In this document: one piece after another, positions 1-11,572 of the stretch
Layout of the letters: every line of letters begins with the position of its first letter
Position numbering within the stretch: position 1 is the first letter of the stretch
Assembly: GCF_000281045.1 (NCBI RefSeq)
Contig: NW_008246073.1
Coordinates: 800,199-864,198, forward strand
Source of the DNA: Saprolegnia diclina VS20
Taxonomy: Eukaryota > Oomycota > Saprolegniomycetes > Saprolegniales > Saprolegniaceae
Length of the DNA stretch: 64,000 bases
Reading direction: 5' to 3'
Translations under genes and position numbers: made by a program
The notes under the pieces: generated by a model
What the model was told of the DNA's origin: nothing
Seen by the model: only the letters and a program-made list of their open reading frames with translations
Database searches by the model: none

Positions 1-3000
1 TCCAGCAAAACGCTGAGAAGACACCCGTGTCCGAGGACCTCGTGCGATGTCGGCGCCGCCTCTTGCATGACCGTCGACACCTCGGCTTCGAACGCCATCG
101 TATCGGGTCGGTGCTTGAGCAAATGCTCGTCGCCCTTGATGTCAAAGAACTCCATGATGGACTTTTGAGCCCGAGACGACGTCGCCGGTACGAGGACCGC
201 TGCTGAGGGGGCCGCGTGCAAACGCGCAGCTATTCGAGCCCGACGGGCGTCGGCCAGCGGCGCGATGGACGCGTTGCGCGTCTTCTCCATTTCAACATGC
301 AGCGCACCGAGGTCAACAAATGACTCGCCGCGCGACCCAGTGGCGAGCGTGCACACTCGCCAATGCACTTCGGCGACGCCAAACACCACATCGTGGAACG
401 CAATGTCAAGAACCGACACCACGTGGTCGTTGAGCGACTCGGCGAGAGTCTTGACGAGGCCGCGCGTCGCGCCAAGCGACAAGAAAATGTCACGCAGGCT
501 CCAGCGACACCCTTCAGGGCTCTGGTCGCTGTAGTAGAGCGCCATATCGAGACCCGCGATTTCGACTGCCTCGACCGTGCATGTCTGGAGATGGCCGAGA
601 ATCGCACGCAGAGAAATCATGGGCACGACATGCGGTCGGCGCGTGAAGCTCGGGTTGCCAAATGCGCGCGCATACTGCATAGCAAAGTGGAGGAGCCACT
701 CGACCGTCGTGCCGTACAGCAGAACCGACGGCATCTCGTTTCGGTCGTTTGTCGTCACTTGCACCGTCATATGCACATGCAGACCCGACGACGTAAACGC
801 GCTCGGCTGCGGCTCCAAAACGAACCGTTGCACTTGGCGATGGGCGTCCAAGTAGGTAAACTCACGGGGCGTCACGTAGTGCACGACGCTGTCGCAGCCC
901 CAATCGAGTCGGATGTGGCAGTGGATGCGGTGGACATCGACGACGTTACCGAATCCAATGGGCTCGATGCGGCAGCGCAGCTTTGCCACTTGGAGGACCA
1001 CGTCTTGGTGACTGTACACGACGTCGATTGCGTGGAGACTGAGCAACACGTGCTCCTGGTTGGCGCCAAACAGTTTGACCGTTGTCTCGTCGAGGCGCAC
1101 GTGGCATTTACCGTGCAGAAAGCCGCGAATTGCATCCCAGTACGCCGCGCTCGGCACGACAAGCGATAAGGCGCGCTGCAGATCTTGAAACACCTCGGCA
1201 AAGATCGCGTTCATTCGTGGGGTGTACGACACCGCGGTTCCGCGCAAGACAACGTCAAGGTCGAAAAAGAGCTTGAGCGGACTTGTCGAAGTCTCGACTT
1301 GGAGCTCCAAATGAGGCCCGATGGAGACAGTGTGCGCTTTCGACATGACTTTCGTGCTCGTGGGTTGCGCGAGAATCACGTTGCCCCGGACTGTCACCTG
1401 GTGCACCAAAAGCGGCGTATGATCTCGAAGCTCGACGACGACGGCGTCGACGCTCATGTCCAGCACCATGGCAATCAAAAAGTCAAACGACGGGCGAAAG
1501 CACGTGGTTTCATGTGGCGGTTCCCGGAGCGCTCGATGGACGGCGTCGGAAGCTTCGTCGAGCTCCTTTAGACGTCGGATCGAGCTCGGGTCGTCGTCGG
1601 AGGCGATCGTGATCGAGCCGACAATACTCTGCACGTGCAAACGCAACCGGGGTCGCGGTACGATAGACGGACGCTGCTTGACGCGCTGGATGTACAGCGT
1701 CGCGTTCTTCTCGAGCCGCACCTTGGTCATTTCTTGGTAGGTCTCCAAGGCGAGCATGTCGGCATTTGTGAGCTTGAGGCTGTGCCACTGCTCTTCGACA
1801 ATCTGGCGGCGCACTTCTTGTTCTGCGAGGTCGTCCATCCAGATCGGGTACATTTGGGCGAGCCACACTTCCATAGGGTGGTCCAAGCCCACGACAGCGA
1901 CGTCATGGATGTCAAGCCAAATCACTGGCGGCGTGGGCTCGGCAATCTTGGCAAAGTAGGTATACGCCAGTGCCGACTGCGGACGCCAATAGACTGCGAG
2001 CTCTTGCTGAAGCGCGGTGACAAGACCAGCCGCATGGAGCTGGAACGTGGACACGAGCTCTGAGAGCGGCACAAAAAACCGGTACACAAGCCGGACTTCG
2101 AGTCCGTTGAGGCCGATCAAAAGGCCTTCGCTTCCAATGCGCTCTGTCGTGGGGGCGACAATCTTCTGCCGCTGCCGAAGCATAGCTTCAAACTCGCCAA
2201 AGACGTAATCGGGTCGGCGGTCGAGCGTCCGTCGGACCGAGATGGCCTTGACCGAGAGCAGCAGCTCGTTTTGCCACTGCACTGTGATGTTTGCAAACGA
2301 CCAGAGATCTGGGAGGTCGGCGCCGCCAAAGCTGTCCATACGCAGCTCTAGGTCGTAAGGCGTCATCGTCACAGCGATCGTCGCGATCTGGAGCCTATGC
2401 AACTTGTCTCCAGACGCACTTGTCAAAGAAGCGAGCTTTACAAGCGCCGCTTCGTACGCTGTCAAGTCGTCCATTGGAGTGTTCACACCGAGCTTGAACT
2501 TGGAATGACGTGGCGCAACGAACGTCGTGTACGTGTGGAAGAGCTGAAAGAGCATGTTGTAGGACGCGAGTGTGACGTCTTGCACCAGCACTAGAAGCCG
2601 CAGCTGTAGCGCAAGATCCCAATGCACGACGATGCGGCGCCCATAGAGATCAACGACCGACATGTCTCGGACCGGCGTCTCTTCGATTGCAAAGTCGGCG
2701 ACACTCAAGTACGGCGTGACGGCCGGGGGCGTCAGTGCCTTGATGTGTCGAAAGTGAAGCCGGTAGCGTGCGCTGTTGGCTTCGGTTTCAATGCTCATGT
2801 GGTCAATGCTCACGTGCTCCATCGTCGTGTGGCCTGCGCATGTTGTCGGAAAGATGGCGACAATGCGTTTGATGGCTCCGCGAAAGTTGACGTGTACGTA
2901 CAGCCGCGTGTCGTCGCTACAGACTTCGCCAAGCGGCCGCATGTCGGGCACGAGTGACGGACTCATGGGTTTTGGGCGGGCAAAAACTTTTCGCAGCGGC

Positions 3001-4845
3001 GCCTGGGCAACAAAGAGGCCAAGATGGAAGGCACCACCGACAGCTTGCAATGCGGCGGGTGAGTAGGTGACTTGAATCCACTCGGCCTCCATCTCGACGT
3101 CAGCGGGCTTGGTCTGGCCGTGCAAAATAGAGTCCAGTGGCCCGAGAAAGAGCCGTGTGCTGTCAACCGACAGGATGTGCTTTTCGTTCGTCGTCCAGAT
3201 GCTGAGACGGCAAAGACGGAGCTCCACCAGCGACCGTACACCGACCATTGTCGTGGGAAACACAGACACATGCAAGTCGTCGAGACGTACATCCAGAGGC
3301 GGCGCTCCGTAGGACGGGTCACTGAGTGCTAGTGCTGTTCGCGGAACGGTCTGTAGCTTTGTTTGCACGAGCTTGACTTGGACATCGAGTGTCCACGGAC
3401 TGTAGATGGGCAAAGACGCCTGCAGTGATGTAGGCGGCGCGAGTGAGGCGGCGAGGGCGACCCACGGCTCGAGTTGGTCAGTTAGCGTCGTATGCAGGTG
3501 CTTGACTTCACCCGAGAGCTTCAAGTCGATGGTTCCGCCTGCGCGCGGGTGGATATCAAGCCAAATGGCTGCCGGCGCAATAGAAGCGAGTGGCAATGCG
3601 TTCAGCGTTGCACTCACAGGTCCGACTTCAATCGCCCACGTCCGTCCCATGAACGACTCACTCGTCGTCTGGCGATGGTGGTTGCTGGCTGCGACCAGTC
3701 GTGCCACGGTCACATCGAGCACATTGTCTACCTTGTGGCGCACCTCGAGATGTACAGACGACCACGCAAGCGTTGTGACCTTGGGAAGAAGCGCCAGCCA
3801 ATCGTATTTCAAGAGTCGGTGCCAGTCATCTTCGGAAATGCCTGGAGACGCCGACGCTGCCACACGAGTGGGGGGCTTGGAGAACGCAGCGAGTAGCGCA
3901 GTGTCTGTGATGGACACCTGCAGATCGCGGCCCGAAATTGCCACCTCGTGAGGTAGCGGCACCCGAAGGTCATGACGATCACGCGAGAGTGGCACTGCGA
4001 TTTTGAGCTGCACCTCTTGCATCTGCATGCGAGCGCCGCGAACAACGACCTCCATGGGTTGATCGCGCGCAACGGTGGCGCAGAAAAGAAGGTCGTGGCT
4101 CGTCACGTTCAACCGAAGCTGGACGTCCAAACTCGCGCGCTACGACTTGACTTGTGAAGCGTCACCGGCATCGGCGCAATCGCCGTACCTGTATCTGGAT
4201 AATGTCTTGGCCATTTTCCTGCAGCGAGAGCGAAATGTTGGCTATCGAAATGCCGAGAAGATGCACGAAGCGAGCGACGACGCCAAAGCGCTGCACGAGC
4301 GGCAGCACCACGGCCCAGAGCGCATGGGTCGGGTCATGGAGGCTAGCGATCCAAGCCAGCGACGCATCCGGTGGAAGAACATGGGCAAGGACCTGCCGAG
4401 GAGCCTTTTCGCTCGTGCGGTTGATCTGGACCGAGACCGCCGAGACGACGAGGCGCACGAGCATGGCTTGGCTCGGCGCCTTGGCAAAGGCCCATAGGAG
4501 GCTCCACAGCCGGATGCGCACGGGGTGCACCTGGACGTTCAGCATGGTCTCCTCGTCGAGCTTGAGGCTGGTCCATAGACCTAGGTCAGGGTTGCATGAG
4601 TCGGCGAGGCTGCAGTCGCCTACGCGACGATCGCCGGAGCGCGAGGTTGATCCCGGCTTCGAGACCCTACGAGGAAGCGTCCATGAGACGACCCTCTTCC
4701 TCGGCCTCGTCCTCCATGCAGATGCTACCCATCGGAGCGCGATGGCCGCGCCGACGGCCAGCGTCGTCCAGTACAGCAGCCCGCCCATGCTCGTCTTGCT
4801 GCTCGACGTTGATCGGTTTCTCGAGATCTTTGCGCCGGTTGTCAT
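1..4845 (-). CDS. Bridge-like lipid transfer protein, FMP27/SABRE/Hobbit (BLTP2) type, N-terminal part
   Basis: Family role: very long rod-shaped proteins that shuttle lipids at ER-plasma membrane contacts, anchored in the ER by an N-terminal helix. Seen: ATG at 4845 with an in-frame stop just upstream; a hydrophobic helix at about residues 20-43 (GGLLYWTTLAVGAAIALRW); one 49-bp intron at 4140-4188 (GT...TAG, phase 0); then an uninterrupted frame from 4139 to the window edge, so at least 1,598 residues are present and the C-terminus is missing. The second exon alternates beta-rich stretches in the manner of these proteins and contains AYWDAIRGFLHGKCHVRL near 1100-1155, which matches the GFWDK-type motif (WWDK.R..LHG+) of FMP27 relatives. 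The next gene to the right is divergent, leaving about 1.26 kb of shared upstream DNA. The family call is by recognition, not by search; another BLTP/VPS13-like branch is the main alternative. Confidence 0.8.
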
Positions 4846-6103
4846 CCGGATGCTGTCATAAGGCTAACCGCACGCAACATCGCGTTTCAGTTTTCGCGCC
4901 ACGTGCTCCGCGACACGCGACGCTTGGACGGTGTAAACAAACGCGAGGCGGCAAAGATGGCGTCGACAGCGCACTGGGCGCAGCAGCTTCACCTTATTTC
5001 CGCAGCAGCCGTAGCAGTTTCGAGCCGAAATCAATTCTCGTGCCAAATCAACGCTACTATATAGTACCTCTCCCACTCGCCTGGTCACTCGCTGTGGCAT
5101 GACATTGGATAGCGCAAGAGAAGAGTCGGGAACACAAAGTCATGTTCTTTGTGGTGCCACGGCTCGCGTTATCGCAGCTGGTCGGAGAGCGATCTGGTGC
5201 GACCAGCCGGGCGTGTCATCGCTTGCGCTTGTACGATCGCAGCGTCTTGGTTGCCCATCGTCCAGAGCCAGGCCGTCGAATGCGAGCTGCATTCTTTTGT
5301 CATTCAGAGGGGAGGAAGGAAGAAGGAATTGCTTCGAAGGACCGAACAGAGACAAAGGCGGTGAAGTTGACGTTTGCGACACAGCTGATGGCGATTGCGG
5401 TCTTCGCAACTCGGTACTCATGCCTGGCTGGATGTCCTCGCTGACATTACTTGAGTACGGATGATCGACGTAACAGTAGCGTCCAGTGGCCGCGAAAAAT
5501 GCGCGTGCAAGCACTGTCAACAGAAAGGATGGATTAGTAGCACCAACGCATCCGCGGCGACGCCTCGCGCTTCCTAATACGGTACAAGATCACTGTCGTC
5601 GCCGCAAAGGAGTAGCTTTGACGACGACTCGCACCGAAGACTCTCCCTCACGGCCACATCAATTTATGGCCACATCCCCAGCAGCGACAAACAAACTCGT
5701 ACCCAAGTGAGTGCACCCAGTGTATCAGCAGATGCGAAACACAAGCTGGCGCGGAGCAAACTACCGTTAGACTGCATCTTCGTCGCCATGGTGGTTTGGT
5801 AAAAGACTCCCGAGGAATCCCACGCTCCGTCTTCTACGGGGATACCAATATGTGTGCGCATTGGCGGCTGCTTTCCAGTCGCTCCTCGCGTCAGGTACTA
5901 CAGTACACCGTTCGTATTACATGCGCCCGGCGTGCACCGGTAGTCGGCCGTACACATGTGTAAAGGCAATCGCCGGGACAAAATTGAGCAAGAATGATGG
6001 ATGGCTATGCCCAGCTGGCACGGCAACTGATTGCGACGCTTGGCACTGACCTTTTTATGGGAGCTCAGTGTAACGTTGGCTGGCCAACCGGCACACAACC
6101 GAG
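4846..6103. other. Divergent intergenic region
   Basis: About 1.26 kb between the starts of the lipid-transfer gene (-) and the first cyclase-like gene (+). It must hold both promoters. A TATA-like run (ctatatagtacc) lies near 5055-5066, about 210 bp upstream of the minus-strand start. No convincing coding sequence or RNA gene was seen; the short open frames on both strands have no recognisable content. Confidence 0.5.
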
Positions 6104-8066
6104 ATGCTGCCAATCTGGACGATCCTGGGCCTCCTCGCGCTCGTCCTGTCCTTCTCCTGCATGGCCATGGCGCTTTGGTCCATGCACCACTCGATGAAGT
6201 ATATGCAGTCGTGCGTCTTCCGCGCGACTTTTGCCTACCTCGTCTCGCGCAGCGTGCATGCAATCGCGTGGAGCGTCGTCTCGATCTTCTTTATCGACCA
6301 GTTTGTCGGGAACGAATCGTCTGCCTGGCTGCACCTGGACTCGTACCATGATGCTGGCGGCTTTCGTCTCCTCCGCCACGACGAGTCGCCCAACGGGAAA
6401 GAGGATCCACCGACTGAGGTTATCATCATGGTCTTCTTTGGCGACGCAGCAACCGTCTCGGGCGCGCTCTGGATGCTCGTGCTCGTCGTCGAGCTTATCA
6501 AGCTCGCGGTACACTGCCCGTGTCGTCCTACATTGATCCTCATCAACTGACAACATAGAAAAAATCCCTTGACCGCGGCTCGTTCCAAGAGAAATGGACG
6601 TTCAAGCGCTACACGATAGTCAACGTCGTCATTGTTGGCATTTACACCATCGTACGCCTCTCCATCGATGTGGAAACCCACTGATTCTTTTGCCCCTAGC
6701 TCTCCTTTGCGATCGATGGACCAGGTTTTTGGACTGGCCGGTACGTCGCCGTCCTCGTCACTTCCAACGTCCTCCAAGCGCTCGTCATTGGCACCGTCAC
6801 GGCCGGGTGCGTTTCTTTTTCCTTTTGTTCAACAAGCTCACAAACGACCAGGGTCTACTACCTCCGGTCGCACAGCCGCAAGTTCGAGTCCGTCGACGGG
6901 CAAGTGATCCAGTCGCCGCTATATTTGCGCCTCAAGCGCATCTTGTACGCTCCGTGTCATCATCGAACGAAGTTTGAGCAGTTTGTGTAGAACGGTGTAC
7001 ATCACCACGTCGCTCCCGTACCTCATTGTGGGCTGGTTCATGCTCGCAAGCGACGCACCCGGTAACTTTATGCCGCGCTGGCTCATGGGCTCGTCCATCG
7101 TGCTCTTCAATGCATCCGGCTGCGTCTTTGCCCTCGTTCTCGTTGGCAGCCAAGAATGCTTCAATTCATGCCTCGGTCCGTCCAACGAGACGCGGCTCAC
7201 TGTCACGCAAGCGTCCCAAAATACGGACGCGCCATTGGAGCACCCGGTCTTTGTCAACACGGACATTGAGTCGTCGAGCTTGCTCTGGGGCCAACTTGGC
7301 CAGACCATGCACGACGCCCAGGAGCTCCATGACAACCTTCTCCGGTCGCTCCTTGTCAAACACAACGGGTACGAGATCACGACTTGCGGGGACGCGTTCC
7401 AGCTCGCGTTCCACTGCATCCCAGACGCCGTCGCCTACTGCTTGGATGTCCAGTTGGAGCTCATGAACCAGCCGTGGCCCGTCGAATTTGTCGACTCGGG
7501 TCTTCCCGGCAGCCTCACCGTCTCGATCCGCACCAAGCACGTACCGCTGACAAAGCCCAAGCACATGTATTTATTCCACGGCATCCGCGTGCGCATGGGG
7601 ATCCATGCAGCGTCCGAAGCCGAGGGCCAGCTCTTCCACCAAGTGCACCCGGTGACGCACCGGACAACGTACGTCGGTCTCTCGGAGCTCATTGGGCGCG
7701 AAGTCAGCGACGTGGGCCATGGCGGACAGATCGTCGTGACGGCGCCGATCGCCAAGTGGCTCGAAACCGAAGCCAGCAAGAACTCGCGATGGGCGCAAGA
7801 TCACGCGTTCGCCGTCCAAGACATGGGTAGGACAAACAATCCTAACGGTGTTGAACCGCCACTCATACCGGTATGTAGGCGTCTATCGCATCTCGGATCT
7901 CAAAATCGACCTCGGGATCGCCGAAGTCGTCCCCGCGGCGCTGCGCGAGCGAAGCGCACACTTTGGCTCGATTGCCAATTTGCAAAGCCGCACGTCGTAC
8001 GAGCCGTCCGAGAGCATGCGCTATGGCCTCGTGCGCTCACCGCGTGAAGTCGCCATCTTTGTCTAG
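6104..8066 (+). CDS. 7TM protein with class III nucleotide-cyclase-like domain, copy 1
   Basis: Six exons by my reading: 6104-6508, 6559-6651, 6700-6806, 6852-6944, 6991-7826, 7879-8066 (573 aa; the frame closes exactly; introns 45-52 bp). The first half carries about seven hydrophobic segments (starting MLPIWTILGLLALVLSF; the last before GSQECF). The C-terminal half is a cyclase homology domain: NTDIESSSLLW, GYEITTCGDAF, RVRMGIH and GGQIVVT in the canonical order. This family makes cAMP or cGMP at membranes. Both metal-binding Asp positions (TDIE, GDAF) are kept, but the usual Lys of the EVKTxGD motif is Thr and the Asn of the NxxAR motif is absent, so activity is uncertain. It is the first of three tandem paralogues on one strand. 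The start is the first ATG and matches MLPIW of copy 2. Confidence 0.8.
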
Positions 8067-8855
8067 TCGTTCTCGACGCCTTATTTATTATTGTATCCAC
8101 TTTTGTTTTGGGCAAGTCCGGAAGTATACACGTCGTGTTGGTCAGAGCTAGCAAAGAAAGGCCGTCGATTCGAGACTCACTCGATCGTGAGACCGACGAC
8201 GACCCATCGTGTGCGCTTCAGATACTTCATTCTCCCACAAGACATGACCTCCCACTGTGCCTCTACGGCATCACTGCATCAAGCACAGACAAGCGAGAGC
8301 TTGATATTACACGTCGAGTAGCTACAGCGTGTACTGTAGCATCAAGTAGCTATCTCATGTACCTTGATATACTGTACACAATGGCGTTGACACCTCGACT
8401 GTGAAATGCAAATAGGCACCTGGCGTCGACCGCACGACCGAGCGGAGAAACGGTGAAGGAGGCGCACGGAAGCCGTAAACTAATAACAGAAGTCCCTAGG
8501 TGCTGCACCGCCTCTCGGGTGATCAAGACACTGGCTATTCAAGCCGATTCGAAGACGGTGCGAATCTCTAATGTCGTTTGCAGGTGCCAAAGAGTCTCTA
8601 GGTCGGTAGCCTTCGTAGGCCTCGTGGAGACGACTGCAGAGCCTACTCGAGTCCTTGACTGTGGGGTCGAGCGGCCCGAATGAGGTCCAAAAAACGACCT
8701 TTGCAAGTCCCAACGCTTCAAAGGTCTCGCGACGTTGCGACACGGACAGCACATGTCGCATTGCGTATGGCTCAATAATTTGACATTTTAGCCAATGGCC
8801 TTGCAGGAGGCCACCACAAGGATCAACCCGAGCAGCATTTCAGGAATAGACGACG
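8067..8855. other. Spacer between cyclase-like copies 1 and 2
   Basis: About 790 bp with no supportable gene. A small stem-loop (gctacag/ctgtagc) sits near 8321-8340. The remaining short open frames lack recognisable protein content. Confidence 0.4.
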
Positions 8856-10824
8856 ATGCTGCCAATATGGAGCCTCATCTACGTGCTCGTGCTCTTCGTC
8901 TCGTTCATCGCGACGTCCATGGCCGTGTACACCATGTTCCGCCTGAAGCGGCGCATCCGAACCTGCGTCTTCTACGCCACATACGCGTACTTTATCTCAC
9001 GCACGGTCTACTCGCTCACGCGCGCGGTCGTCCTCGCCGCTGTCGTCGACCAGTTCTTCCAGGCCAACTCGACGTGGATGGAGATCGATAGCCTCCGCGA
9101 CGTGAGCGCCTTTAGCCCGCTCACCGACAGCTCCAACGATCCAACCTTGGACGCGCCGCCCAACGTCGTCATGTGGTTCCTCCTCATTGGCGACGCCGCA
9201 CTCATTGCAGGCGCGCTTTGGATGCTCGTGCTCGTGCTGGAGCTCGTGCGCTTGGCGCGCAAGGCCATGGACCGCGGTTCGATCCGCGAAGCCCGCACAA
9301 TCAAGTACTATGGCGCCGCCATCATGGTCCTTGTGCTTTCGTACTTTGCGGTACGTGCGCTGTCTATTGTGGGGATGACGCTACAACATATTCTAATGCA
9401 CTAGCTCTCGTTCGTGCTCTCGACGGGGCGCACGGAAGGCACGATGCCCAACACGATGACTGTGAGCTTTTACTCGGGGCGGTTCAAGTCGGTGCTCATT
9501 ACTGCGATTTCGATTCAATCGGGCGTCATCCTGCTCGTCGCCACGGCGTACGTGGCGTTTTGCTTTATCGTGCATGGATGCTGACTACGCCTACGTGTAG
9601 GATGTGGTTTTTGCGCCGACGCGGCCGCAACTTTGAAAGCGTCGACGGCGAGCTCACGACGTCGCCGCTCTACATGCGTCTCAAGCGCATCCTGTACGAT
9701 CGTACTCGTGTGTATGCTGGCACCTCACGCCTCTTGTAGCTCAGTCTACTGCATCATGTCGCTTCCGTACATTGCCATGACGTGGCTCTCGCTCATTTGC
9801 TCGCTTCTCGATACTGAGTGTCCGTCCGTGCTTCTCGGTATCGCAACGATTTTGTACTTTGCGTCGGGTCTAGCCTTTGCCATCGTCATGGTCGGAAGCC
9901 AACAGTGCTGCTACGCGTGTCTCTTGCCCGCGGACGAAGTGCGCACGGCCCAACTCCACTTATCGCCGAGCCCCAAGCACGCGCAGTCCCCGGTTGCGTA
10001 CCCCGTCTTTGTCAACACCGACATTGAATCCTCAAGCTTGCTCTGGGGCCAGCTTGGCCAGACCATGCACGACGCCCAAGAGCTTCACGACAACCTCCTA
10101 AGATCGCTGATTGTCAAGCACCATGGGTACGAGATCACGACCTGCGGCGACGCGTTCCAGCTCGCGTTCCAGTCCATTGCGGACGCTGTTGCCTACTGCT
10201 TGGATGTCCAGTTGGAGCTCATGAACCAGCCGTGGCCCGTCGAATTTGTCGACTCGGGTCTTCCCGGCAGTCTTACTGTCTCGATCCGCACCAAGCACGT
10301 ACCGCTGACAAAGCCCAAGCACATGTATTTATTCCACGGCATCCGCGTGCGCATGGGGATCCATGCAGCGTCCGAAGCCGAGGGCCAGCTTTTCCACCAA
10401 GTGCACCCGGTGACGCACCGGACAACGTACGTCGGTCTCTCGGAGCTCATTGGGCGCGAAGTCAGCGATCTCGGCAACGGCGGGCAGATCGTCGTGACGA
10501 CCCCGATCGCCAAGTGGCTCGAGTCGCAAGCGCTGGCCGATACCGAGTGGAGCAACGCCAACCCGTTCGTCGTGCAAGATCTCGGTACGAGCTCCTTCTA
10601 TCTCGTTCTACCGCGCTAATGTGCTGCGTGTAGGGGTCTACCGCGTCGCAGACCTCAAGATCGATTTGGGTCTGGCCGAAGTGCTGCCGCTGGCGCTCAA
10701 AGATCGCCGCGCGCACTTTCAATCGATTGCGAATGTGCAAAGTCGCAAGTCGTATACGCGGCACGATAGCACCGCGTACGGCCTCGTTGGCTCGCCACGA
10801 GATACGCTCGCGCGTTTAGTCTAG
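8856..10824 (+). CDS. 7TM protein with class III nucleotide-cyclase-like domain, copy 2
   Basis: Five exons: 8856-9350, 9405-9547, 9601-9693, 9740-10584, 10634-10824 (588 aa, frame closes). It lacks the first intron of copies 1 and 3, so the segment RLARKAMDRGS is continuous here. The architecture is as in copy 1: about seven membrane helices, then the cyclase-like domain with NTDIESSSLLW, GYEITTCGDAF and GGQIVVT. The same Thr-for-Lys and missing-Asn substitutions are present. Bases 10195-10470 are almost identical (about four differences) to 7434-7709 of copy 1, although the flanking exons differ strongly; this points to recent gene conversion. The last exon encodes a conserved tail (GVYRVADLKIDLGLAEVLP) found in all three copies. 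Confidence 0.8.
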
Positions 10825-11572
10825 TCTAGTCGAATAGAAGTATAGTAATTTAGTATGTATTGGTATTCTCGTCGTCGTGGTGAGAGTGTCAAGTCGTGGA
10901 CGCTCCTCACGCCACGTAATCGCCCGGGTCGTGTAGACAGTTGATGATGGAGTAATACGACAAAACAATTGTACTATAAAGTGGCTACTGCCCCAACATG
11001 GACAGCGAAGAACGATCGCGCGACTTGCAGCGTCATAGCTTGGCTTTGCGGACCGTCCACGTGGGAGGATTCTTTCGTGGACAGGCGGCGCCGATTTTTG
11101 TCCCTATGGACGCCGCGTCCTGGCCCGCGTGGCGTGCGTGCAATGGACGCTGACTCGTATGCTTGGCGCACGTCGCATCTGCGTATACGCGGTGCTTGCG
11201 AGGGTTGCTTGGTGCGGACACGCTTTCGCGCCATGATGAAGTCGAAAATTGGTCGTAATCACGATGCCGAATGGGATTCCATATCCAACTGCAAACGCCC
11301 ATATCTTATCCCAGCTGGTCGCCACGCGTGCGGGTGGCTTGGGTCGGTTGTTACGCGCACGCTGGCTCGCGCGAGGTAAACTGGTGCGGCGACGAACGCG
11401 CATGGTGGCACGCCCGCCCTGTCGCGTCCATGTGCCGTTTCAATATGGTTCTTGCGATGTTTCAATATGGTCAAAACGAAGTTCGAAGCCATAAAGTGGC
11501 ATTAGACATGGCGTGTCCAAGCTGTTCTTGCAGGCGCCTGGCGCATCATTCGGCCTTCTCTCCACGACGCAC
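10825..11572. other. Spacer between cyclase-like copies 2 and 3
   Basis: About 750 bp. No gene can be supported. Short open frames on both strands have no recognisable composition; presumably it includes the promoter of copy 3. Confidence 0.4.

Noticed and set aside
363-1169. 268-codon plus-strand open frame
   Set aside because: Antisense to the lipid-transfer exon; its composition is Arg/His-rich as expected from the complement of a GC-rich gene, with no recognisable domain.
5099-6049. Several 60-126 codon open frames upstream of cyclase copy 1
   Set aside because: Overlapping on both strands, no ATG context, domain or homology that I recognise.
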